A stretch of 6,301 nucleotides of DNA from an uncultured Allobaculum sp. (GTDB lineage: Bacteria > Bacillota_I > Bacilli_A > Erysipelotrichales > Erysipelotrichaceae). Positions 1-5,191 of this stretch are shown here, piece after piece (position 1 is the stretch's first letter; each line of letters opens with the position of its first letter). The DNA lies in assembly GCA_948467695.1 (NCBI GenBank), contig CAOKFJ010000113.1:1-6301 (forward strand), read 5' to 3'. A program made the translations under genes and the position numbers. The notes under the pieces are model-generated. The model searched no databases, was not told where the DNA came from, and saw only the letters and a program-made list of their open reading frames with translations.

Positions 1-655
1 ATCTTTGGACTCCATTTAGATATTTCCTCTGTCTACTTTACAAGGACGCATCAGAATTCTGTCAGGTTTTACCAGGAAGATGAGAGAGGTGCTCGAGGGA
101 CTTTCGCTCATCGTGGATTTACTGATGAGCAAAGCGTTTCAGGATCGGGACGCTGTCCAGACGCTGCTAGATGTCCTTATTCCCGAATACCGTTTTACAG
201 TGCTCGAAGCGCGCACGCAGGTCGAGGCAGGAGACCTGGCGCACCGCAATGTCCGCTTTGATATTCTGGCGATCGACAAGTATGGCAGACGCGTAAATAT
301 TGAGATGCAAAGGTCGAAAGACGGCTTCTCGTTTGAGCGAATACGCTATAATATGGCCATACTTGACGGGCTTGCACTGGAAAAAGGTATGGATGTTAAA
401 AAACATTCCAAATAATTTTGTCATCTGTATTACGGCATGGGATCCATTTGGAGAAGGACTTCCGATCTATCACCGCAGAGGTCGAATTGAAGAAACAGGG
501 GAACCATGTGAAAACGGAGCGCATGAGATTTACGTAAACGGTGCATGGCGAGGCGATGACGCGTTTGGCAGGTTAATGTCGGATCTGCACAGTCTGACAT
601 CGGAGGGCATGCACTATCCGGCACTGGCGAATGTCGTGCGAAGATACAAAGAAAC

Positions 656-660
656 GGAGG
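656..660 (+). promoter_or_regulatory. Internal Shine-Dalgarno-like site inside the Rpn-like gene
   Basis: GGAGG lies 8 bases before an in-frame ATG (669) and 14 before a second in-frame ATG (675). It falls in the codons for the conserved ETEEGRMEM stretch, so it may simply be a by-product of the protein sequence. The spacing is nevertheless good for initiation of a C-terminal fragment. Confidence 0.35.
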
Positions 661-668
661 AAGGCAGA

Positions 669-863
669 ATGGAAATGTATGAAGGATGGGAAGAACTTAG
701 ACAATATGATCATCTGCTCACAGCAAAGAAGTTCATCCAAATGGGGATGTCCCCCACCGTAATTGCGGAAGGATTGGATCTTTCACTCTCCAAGGTGGAG
801 GTTTTGCAGAAAGAATGCGAAGCGGAAGCAGTCGAAGCCAAAAAGCATCAACTGGAAGCTTAA
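669..863 (+). CDS. Possible internally initiated C-terminal small protein of the Rpn-like gene (64 aa)
   Basis: This would be a gene within a gene: the last 64 codons of the Rpn-like reading frame, translated from ATG 669 using the SD-like GGAGG at 656-660. Seen: the fragment begins MEMYEGWEEL, has a helix-turn-helix-like middle (GMSPTVIAEGLDLSLSKVEVL) and a charged helical tail (QKECEAEAVEAKK). Known: in E. coli, rpn genes produce a small C-terminal protein from an internal start that blocks the toxicity of the full-length nuclease. Inferred: the same could apply here, especially as the upstream nuclease half is out of frame. The free-standing second copy (975-1202) begins at the equivalent Met. 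No expression evidence can be seen in sequence, so this remains a candidate. Confidence 0.3.
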   Translation: MEMYEGWEELRQYDHLLTAKKFIQMGMSPTVIAEGLDLSLSKVEVLQKECEAEAVEAKKHQLEA

Positions 864-880
864 ATCGACATACCTATGCG

Positions 881-1152
881 ATGTCAACTCTGCAGAGTTT
901 GACGTCGCAGGGGGGCGTATTATCCGGCACTGGCGAATGTCGTGCGAAGATTTTAAGAAACGGAGGGAGGAAGAATGGAAATGAATGAAGGCTGGGAAGC
1001 GTTTGCGGAAGTGTTTCGAGAATACGACCATCTGCTCATAGCAAAAAGCATGATTGAAGATGGATCAGCTTCTCTAGAAAAAATCGCACAGTGGCTGGAA
1101 CTTCCCTTCTCCAAAGTGGAAGCATTGCAGAAAGAATGCGAAGCGGAAGCAG
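881..1152 (+). repeat. Truncated, diverged tandem copy of the 3' part of the Rpn-like gene (source 576-831)
   Basis: This segment repeats 576-831 about 305 to 321 bases downstream. Two blocks are identical: 31 bases (615-645 = 921-951) and 28 bases (804-831 = 1125-1152). The rest is diverged but clearly homologous. At its left end MSTLQSLTSQG matches MSDLHSLTSEG of the first copy, then a 1-base insertion near 905-915 shifts the frame, YPALANVVRR follows, and a TAA at 954-956 ends it. After that the frame is clean. The second copy gains 15 bases net, a multiple of three. No homology is apparent between 864 and about 880. The degree of divergence fits recombination with another family member better than a fresh tandem duplication. 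Confidence 0.85.
962..970 (+). promoter_or_regulatory. Strong Shine-Dalgarno sequence before the orphan C-terminal ORF
   Basis: GGAGGGAGG lies 4 bases before ATG 975 and 10 bases before ATG 981; its first GGAGG is 8 bases from ATG 975. It is stronger than the equivalent site in the first copy and supports starting at 975 or 981 after the stop at 954-956. Confidence 0.5.
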
Positions 1153-1202
1153 CTGAAGCAGAAAATCACTCGATGCAAACTGAAGGACAAACAAATTCAT
1201 AG
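975..1202 (+). CDS. Free-standing Rpn C-terminal domain-like small protein (75 aa), possible orphan inhibitor
   Basis: A 75-codon frame homologous to the C-terminal part of the Rpn-like gene just upstream. It begins MEMNEGWEAF, keeps YDHLL.AK, has a helix-turn-helix-like segment (ASLEKIAQWLELPFSKVEAL), shares QKECEAEA exactly, and ends in a polar tail (HSMQTEGQTNS). It contains no nuclease residues. Relative to the first copy it has about five extra codons, all in frame, with many substitutions but no stops, while the remnant upstream of its ATG has a frameshift and a stop. A strong SD precedes it. Known: C-terminal Rpn fragments can act as inhibitors of the full-length nuclease in E. coli. 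Inferred: this may be a retained stand-alone version that could act on related nucleases elsewhere in the genome. The alternative is a recently decayed remnant that has not yet collected lesions in this short stretch. Confidence 0.45.
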   Translation: MEMNEGWEAFAEVFREYDHLLIAKSMIEDGSASLEKIAQWLELPFSKVEALQKECEAEAAEAENHSMQTEGQTNS

Positions 1203-1340
1203 CTGAAAACAAAGCAGATTCTATGCTGAAAACTGAGCTGTAATGAGCATTCCGGTTATGCAGCATGACTTGAATCACAATGGGTCGATCCATTTGAAAG
1301 AGCGATTGCGACTTGTTCTGCCGATTCAATAACAACGCAC
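1203..1340. other. Convergent intergenic stretch without a recognised gene
   Basis: The sequence between the Rpn-like remnant and the HAD-gene terminator shows no convincing ORF, RNA gene or promoter. The only structure seen is a 9-base direct repeat (GCTGAAAAC at 1202-1210 and 1225-1233). A short frame here (AENKADSMLKTEL, from 1202) loosely echoes the ENHSMQTE end of the preceding ORF and could be a relic of a longer tail. Confidence 0.5.
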
Positions 1341-1377
1341 AAAACAGGCGGATATCTGAGAAGAGATATCCGCCTGT
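1341..1377 (-). terminator. Hairpin terminator after the HAD phosphatase gene
   Basis: A perfect 14-bp stem (ACAGGCGGATATCT at 1344-1357 with its complement at 1364-1377) encloses a 6-base loop. On the minus strand it is followed by TTT with a further T-rich stretch (GTGCGTTGTT), and it begins 39 bases after the HAD stop codon. The T-run is short. The stem could also stop plus-strand transcripts from the Rpn-like locus, but that side has no T-tract. Confidence 0.8.
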
Positions 1378-1416
1378 CTGCATATATTTGAGATGAAGTT
1401 TATTCTGGAATACAAA

Positions 1417-2217
1417 TTAAATCAGTTCGGCTTTTTCAAAAGCTTTTGCCAGACCGTCATTATCGATGGTATCGGTAATCCAGTCAGCAGCTTCTTTGGC
1501 TGCGGGCGTTCCATTTCCCATACAGATCCCGAAATCAGCGCCTTTGATCATCGAAATATCATTTTCAGAATCGCCAATTGCCATTGTGCGCGCTGTCGGA
1601 TTGACTTTTTCGCGGACAACTTCCATAGCTGTGGCTTTGGTTAAGCTGCGGTCGCTGATCTCTCCGCTTCGAAGTCCTTCGACAAAAGATACGCCAAATG
1701 GCGTGAATTCGAGTTCTTCCTGTTCGATCAGTTCATCAAGATTCTGTCCTTCTTTGAGGCAGACCGAAAATTTCATGATCTTGCGGCAGTCGTCATCGCT
1801 CATAAGCAAGACGTCAGTGAGGTTGTGCGATCCTCCAGTTACGCGGTTCTGTTCGAGATGAGCTTGGAGAAAACGGCAGTATTCCGGTGTGCCAAACGAC
1901 TGGTGCGTACCTTCCGGGCAGAAGGCGATGTCGTGATCGCTCAGCCACTTCATGATGCGTTTTGTTTTTTCGGCTCCAAAAGGATGGAAAAAGAGCTGTC
2001 TGCCGTCAAGCCAGATTTCGCTTCCGGCAGAAAAGCAGTAGCCGTCAACGGGAATGCCTTCGAGTGTCGGCATTGCGCTTGAGCGGGCTCGGCCGGTATT
2101 GATGAAAATTAGATTTCCGTTTGCGCGAGCCTGTTCTACTGCGCGCATGGCGGAAGCGGGGATAACCTGATGCATCCAGAATGTGCCGTCCAGGTCGAGA
2201 AAGACGAATGTTTTCAT
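1417..2217 (-). CDS. Cof-type HAD-IIB family hydrolase (phosphatase)
   Basis: A 266-residue cytoplasmic phosphatase of the haloacid dehalogenase superfamily, Cof/IIB type; members usually hydrolyse sugar phosphates, nucleotides or small cofactors such as FMN and PLP. All four HAD motifs are present: DLDGT (nucleophile Asp8, acid Asp10), NTGR at 40-43, Lys194 in the TKATAM segment, and GDSENDISMI from 215 with the metal-binding acids. The large insert between motifs II and III is the C2 cap that places it in the IIB group. The length is normal. The start is supported by AGAGGA (2224-2229) 6 bases before the ATG. It lies beyond the ftsH terminator and has its own terminator, so it is probably transcribed alone. 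The substrate cannot be predicted from sequence. Confidence 0.93.
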   Translation of the reverse strand: MKTFVFLDLDGTFWMHQVIPASAMRAVEQARANGNLIFINTGRARSSAMPTLEGIPVDGYCFSAGSEIWLDGRQLFFHPFGAEKTKRIMKWLSDHDIAFCPEGTHQSFGTPEYCRFLQAHLEQNRVTGGSHNLTDVLLMSDDDCRKIMKFSVCLKEGQNLDELIEQEELEFTPFGVSFVEGLRSGEISDRSLTKATAMEVVREKVNPTARTMAIGDSENDISMIKGADFGICMGNGTPAAKEAADWITDTIDNDGLAKAFEKAELI

Positions 2218-2234
2218 GAAAGTTCCTCTTCAAA

Positions 2235-2254
2235 TACATGGCTGTATCCATGTA
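2235..2254 (-). promoter_or_regulatory. Inverted repeat in the leader of the HAD gene
   Basis: TACATGG (2235-2241) and CCATGTA (2248-2254) form a perfect 7-bp inverted repeat with a 6-base spacer, 18 to 37 bases upstream of the HAD start and just ahead of its ribosome binding site. It could be an operator or a small leader hairpin. A related CCATATGTA occurs at 2262-2270. No regulator family is recognised. Confidence 0.35.
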
Positions 2255-2369
2255 AGCGTGTCCATATGTATGTTCATTTGATTGGTAATGTAAAGATATA
2301 CAGATTGGCGCAGATAGGATAGCGCATTGACGGCGGGAATGCAAAAGATCAAGGCGCACGACAGGATGT

Positions 2370-2403
2370 AAATAAGCCCGTATCCAATGATTTGGATACG
2401 GGC
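2370..2403 (-). terminator. Hairpin terminator after ftsH
   Basis: A perfect 12-bp stem (GCCCGTATCCAA at 2376-2387 with its complement at 2392-2403) closes a 4-base loop. On the minus strand it is followed by TTATTTA. It starts 40 bases after the ftsH stop. A smaller 6-bp hairpin (TTCGTT, loop, AACGAA; 2429-2443) sits directly against the stop codon. This should end the tilS-hpt-ftsH transcript. Confidence 0.85.
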
Positions 2404-2443
2404 AGATTTTCATTTCTGTTTTGAAGAGTTCGTTTCGAACGAA

Positions 2444-4405
2444 TTATCCTTTTTTGGTCAGTTCGTTCATCGCTTCGTCCACTTCCTCCTGAGTCAGTCC
2501 GCGAGGTGCGGGCGCTTCTTCAACGGGAAGTTTGGGAAGTTCAGGTGTTTCTTCGACAGCGGGTTTCTCGACAACCGGCGCATTGGGATCGGTAATTGTT
2601 CCATATGTCATCAGGTTGCTGATTTCTTCGTTGGTCAGTGTTTCGTGTTCATACAGGTTGTGCGCGATCAGATCGAGCAGATCGCGGTTTTCGTTGAGGA
2701 TTCGCTTGCAGTTGTCGTGGCAGGAATCCACAATCGAACGGACTTCGCGGTCGATTTCGGTAGCGACACCGGCGGAGTAATCCGAGCCTTTGGTATAGTC
2801 GCGGCCGAGGAAGACGTTGCCTTCCGGATCAGCGTACTGGATGGGTCCAAGCGAGGACATACCGTATACGCGAACCATGTTTTTGGCAATGGATGTCAGT
2901 TTTTCGATATCGTTTACCGCACCGGCGGAAATTTCGCCGAAGACGATTTCTTCGGCTGTGCGTCCGCCGAGCAGGCCGGTGATGGTCGCTAACATCTCCG
3001 ATTTGCGGTGGAAGTATTTCTCTTCTCGCGGTGTCATGAGGTTGTAGCCTCCGGCATCGCCGCGCGGGATGATGGTGACTTTCTGGACGATATCGGCGTC
3101 TTCGAGTTTCAGACCGATAACCGCATGGCCGGCTTCATGGTAGGAAACGAGCCATTTGTCTTTTTCTGTATATTTTTTTGATTTCTTGGCAGGTCCCATC
3201 ATGACGCGGTCAATGGCTTCATCAAGGTCTTCCTGCGTGATTTTTGTTTCTTTGTTGCGCACCGCAAGGATCGCGCTTTCGTTGAGCACGTTGGCAAGGT
3301 CCGCGCCGGAGAATCCGGGTGTGCGCTGCGCCAGGTTTTTGAGTGAAACCTCGGGTGAAAGCGCCTTGTTGCGGGCATGGACTTTGAGGATTTCCTCGCG
3401 TCCTTTGACATCGGGCAGCGATACGGTGACGTTGCGGTCGAAACGGCCGGAACGGCGAAGCGCCGGGTCAAGAACATCGGGACGGTTGGTCGCCGCGATA
3501 ACAACGATGCCGTTGTTGTCGGACATACCGTCCATTTCAACGAGCAGCTGGTTCAGTGTCTGTTCGCGCTCGTCGTTTCCGCCGCCCATGCCGGCGCCGC
3601 GCTGGCGGCCGACCGCATCGATTTCATCGATGAACAGAATGCAGGGGGCGTTTTTCTGTGCGGTTTTGAACATGTCGCGCACGCGACTCGCGCCGGTACC
3701 GACAAACATTTCAACAAAGTCCGAACCGGAAATGGAGAAGAACGGAACGTTCGCTTCGCCGGCTACCGCTTTGGCAAGCAGGGTTTTACCGGTTCCCGGA
3801 GGACCGACCATCAGGATGCCCTTGGGAATGTGGGCGCCCATGTCGGTGAATTTCTTCGGTGTTTTAAGGTAGTCGATAATTTCTTTGACTTCCTCTTTTT
3901 CCTCGTCGCATCCGGCAACGTCTTTGAAGCGGACTTTTACGTCGCTTTCCACACGCGCGCGGGATTTCGAGAATTCGAAGGCTTTGTTTGCGCCGCCTCC
4001 GCCGCTCATTTTCGAAAGCATGAAGTAGAACAGCACGCCGATCAGAAGCAGAGGAATCAGCTGCGAGAGGATATTGATCCACAGGTTGTTGGTCGAGGGA
4101 TCGTTAATGGTGATCGTTCCGCCGTCTTTTTCGAGCGTTTTTGTCAGCCACTCCATGTTCTCGTCAGTCTTGGGAACGATGGTCGTGAAGCTTTTCGTAT
4201 TCGCGCCGGCTTTGTATACACCTTCAACTTTGACGATTGTGCTGGAAATGGTCATCGTGGATTCCTTGAAATCGGCTGTCTGAGCGACTTTCTGGAATTC
4301 CGTGTAGTTCATACGGCTGACCGATCCGCGTGTCGAGAAGGCGACGAGCGAAATGAGGATGATGATGACAAACAGGGTTGGCAGGTAGTTCAGCCACTTT
4401 TTCAT
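2444..4405 (-). CDS. ftsH: ATP-dependent zinc metalloprotease FtsH
   Basis: A membrane-anchored hexameric AAA+ protease that unfolds and degrades membrane and short-lived regulatory proteins. The 653 residues show the full layout: transmembrane helix 1 (about 8-24), an extracytoplasmic domain (25-105), transmembrane helix 2 (about 107-130), a Gly-rich linker, then the AAA domain with Walker A GPPGTGKT (201-208), the pore-loop FVG (234-236), Walker B ILFIDEID (D260, E261) and the second region of homology with arginine fingers R321 and R324. The zinc site HEAGH (423-427) has its third ligand in AVNDI (D499). The C-terminal tail (about 606-653) is rich in Pro and Glu and ends in a charged helix; such tails vary between species. 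The start is fixed by AAAGGGGAG (4411-4419), 5 bases before the ATG. It lies 24 bases after hpt and is almost certainly co-transcribed with it. Confidence 0.98.
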   Translation of the reverse strand: MKKWLNYLPTLFVIIILISLVAFSTRGSVSRMNYTEFQKVAQTADFKESTMTISSTIVKVEGVYKAGANTKSFTTIVPKTDENMEWLTKTLEKDGGTITINDPSTNNLWINILSQLIPLLLIGVLFYFMLSKMSGGGGANKAFEFSKSRARVESDVKVRFKDVAGCDEEKEEVKEIIDYLKTPKKFTDMGAHIPKGILMVGPPGTGKTLLAKAVAGEANVPFFSISGSDFVEMFVGTGASRVRDMFKTAQKNAPCILFIDEIDAVGRQRGAGMGGGNDEREQTLNQLLVEMDGMSDNNGIVVIAATNRPDVLDPALRRSGRFDRNVTVSLPDVKGREEILKVHARNKALSPEVSLKNLAQRTPGFSGADLANVLNESAILAVRNKETKITQEDLDEAIDRVMMGPAKKSKKYTEKDKWLVSYHEAGHAVIGLKLEDADIVQKVTIIPRGDAGGYNLMTPREEKYFHRKSEMLATITGLLGGRTAEEIVFGEISAGAVNDIEKLTSIAKNMVRVYGMSSLGPIQYADPEGNVFLGRDYTKGSDYSAGVATEIDREVRSIVDSCHDNCKRILNENRDLLDLIAHNLYEHETLTNEEISNLMTYGTITDPNAPVVEKPAVEETPELPKLPVEEAPAPRGLTQEEVDEAMNELTKKG

Positions 4406-4429
4406 AAACTCTCCCCTTTCTGGATAGGT

Positions 4430-4981
4430 TTATTCGTAGATTTCGGGTTTCAGAACACCAATGTAGGGCAGGTTGCGGTAGCACTGGTTGTAGTCCAGAC
4501 CATAGCCGACAACGAATTCATTGGGAACTGTGAATCCGTTGTAGTCTGCCTGGATGTCCACGACGCGGCGGTCGGGCTTGTCGAGCAGAGAAACGATTTT
4601 GACATCGGCTGCGCCTTTGTTGATGAAGAGCTTGCGCACTTCAGCCAGCGTGCGTCCGGTATCCACGATGTCTTCAACGATAAGAACGTGTTTTCCTTTG
4701 GCGGACAGGTCGGTATCTTTGTTGATTTTGACGTCGCCTACGGAAGTGGTTCCGGCGTAGGACGAAACGGACATGAAGTCGATTTCGATCGGGTGACGGA
4801 AGTATTTGATGAGTTCTGCCATGAAAGGCACGCTTCCTTTGAGCAGGCCGACAACGATGGGCGTAATGCCGCGGTCGTCGTAGTCCGCTTCAATCTGCGC
4901 TGCGAGTTCTTTGCAGCGGGTTTCGATCTGTTCTTCGGTAAACAGAACGCGTTCGATGTCTTCGCTAATCACATTTGACAT
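4430..4981 (-). CDS. hpt: Hypoxanthine phosphoribosyltransferase
   Basis: A purine salvage enzyme of 183 residues, normal for the bacterial family, converting hypoxanthine (and usually guanine) with PRPP to IMP or GMP in the cytoplasm. Visible motifs: the cis-peptide loop LLKGS (46-50), SSYAGT (73-78) at the start of the flexible loop, the PRPP-binding signature [14 protein letters not shown] (99-112, with E103, D104 and catalytic-type D107), Lys135 in LLDKPDRR for the purine base, and the closing [19 protein letters not shown]. The ATG at 4981 is preceded by AAGGAAAG (4991-4998) at 9 bases. It sits between tilS and ftsH, as in many Bacillota. Unlike the tight tilS-hpt spacing often seen, a 210-base structured gap precedes it, so it may have some regulation of its own. 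Confidence 0.97.
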   Translation of the reverse strand: MSNVISEDIERVLFTEEQIETRCKELAAQIEADYDDRGITPIVVGLLKGSVPFMAELIKYFRHPIEIDFMSVSSYAGTTSVGDVKINKDTDLSAKGKHVLIVEDIVDTGRTLAEVRKLFINKGAADVKIVSLLDKPDRRVVDIQADYNGFTVPNEFVVGYGLDYNQCYRNLPYIGVLKPEIYE

Positions 4982-5030
4982 AATGAGTATCTTTCCTTTT
5001 TCTTCCTGATTGGTGTTTGTTTGACCGTAG

Positions 5031-5049
5031 TTTTCACAAAACGTGAAAA
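5031..5049. promoter_or_regulatory. Inverted repeat upstream of hpt, possible operator
   Basis: TTTTCAC and GTGAAAA form a perfect 7-bp inverted repeat around a 5-base spacer, 50 to 68 bases before the hpt start. The arrangement is operator-like, but it does not fit the Rex half-site orientation and only partly resembles a catabolite-response element. As RNA it would be a weak A/U-rich hairpin. Confidence 0.3.
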
Positions 5050-5086
5050 ATCAAGCAGCCCCGAGCGCAAAGCCTGCATTTCTGTT

Positions 5087-5114
5087 GATATCCAGGCATC
5101 GCTGCCGGAATATC
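5087..5114 (-). other. Stem-loop with GNRA-type tetraloop between tilS and hpt
   Basis: On the minus strand GATATTCCGGCA, loop GCGA, TGCCTGGATATC pairs at 11 of 12 positions, counting one G-U pair, with a single C-U mismatch. The GNRA-type loop suggests function as RNA rather than as a DNA site. A second, GC-rich stem (5116-5139) abuts it one base away. It could be a leader element, an mRNA processing or stability structure, or a dispersed palindromic repeat. Confidence 0.45.
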
Positions 5115-5191
5115 GCTCCTGCCGCGTGCGCGGCGAGAGGCAGAACGGCTTGTTTTTCCTGCAGAATCGCCAGGCAGGAGAACAGGGCATA

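Larger units (their letters stand above)
80..863 (+). pseudogene. Rpn / PD-(D/E)XK nuclease family transposase-like gene, split by a +1 frameshift
   Basis: Two overlapping frames together spell one member of the Rpn/PD-(D/E)XK nuclease family (often annotated as transposase). The first frame (80-415) carries the nuclease core: the L..D.L opening (residues 8-15), the catalytic-type Asp in RFDI (D61), the strand GRRVNIEMQR with Glu75 and Gln77, and the conserved R..Y (R87, Y90). The second frame, from about 404 to the TAA at 861-863, continues with IPNNFVICIT, the family signature DPFGEGLPIYH, VNG.WRGDD, YPALANVVRRYKETEEG, then a helix-turn-helix-like tail rich in Glu and Lys. The break is at an A6 run (398-403); with five A's the gene reads through as about 260 residues. 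Start: ATG at 80 has AGGAAG immediately before it, too close for good initiation; GTG at 89 has better spacing (9 bases). The family is certain; whether the gene is dead, phase-variable or a sequencing artefact cannot be told here. Confidence 0.85.
4982..5191 (-). other. tilS-hpt gap with several stem-loops; possible leader RNA, alternatively a 73-aa ORF
   Basis: The gap holds three inverted repeats in minus-strand order: an imperfect GC-rich stem (5116-5139, core GCCGC/GCGGC, loop GCAC), directly followed by a 12-bp stem with one mismatch and one G-U pair closed by a GCGA (GNRA-type) tetraloop (5087-5114), then TTTTCAC/GTGAAAA with a 5-base spacer (5031-5049). None is followed by a T-run, so they do not look like terminators, and no convincing -35/-10 pair is visible. 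It does not match the conserved core of purine riboswitches. A 73-codon frame (5190 to 4969) starts one base after the tilS stop and overlaps the hpt start by 13 bases, but it lacks a clear SD, is rich in Cys and Arg, and resembles no known family. Which reading is right is open. Confidence 0.5.

Noticed and set aside
1..79. Promoter for the Rpn-like gene
   Set aside because: Only weak partial matches (for example TTTAGA, 17 bases, TTACAA) were found; not enough to call. CAGAATTCTG at 52-61 is a 10-bp palindrome, but such sites are expected by chance.
763..984. 73-codon plus-strand ORF bridging the two Rpn-like copies
   Set aside because: It reads the end of the first copy and the start of the second in a frame different from the homologous protein frame.
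80..1202. Insertion sequence with terminal inverted repeats
   Set aside because: Although the family is often annotated as transposase, no terminal inverted repeats or target-site duplication can be seen, and family members are not typical IS elements.
1466..1861. Plus-strand ORF antisense to the HAD gene
   Set aside because: Low-complexity Ser-rich shadow of a gene with all four HAD motifs on the other strand.
3377..4978. A 533-codon plus-strand ORF running antisense through the 5' half of ftsH and all of hpt
   Set aside because: It has no recognisable domain, crosses two well-identified genes on the opposite strand, and its length follows from their codon bias.
5010..5060. TTGATT as a -35 box for an hpt promoter
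   Set aside because: No acceptable -10 hexamer lies 16 to 18 bases downstream.
5087..5139. Terminator of tilS
   Set aside because: The stems are strong but have no T-tract after them on the minus strand, and the following genes are normally in the same operon.
4982..5191. Purine riboswitch upstream of hpt
   Set aside because: The conserved loop and junction sequence of the purine riboswitch class is absent, and there is no terminator hairpin with a T-run.
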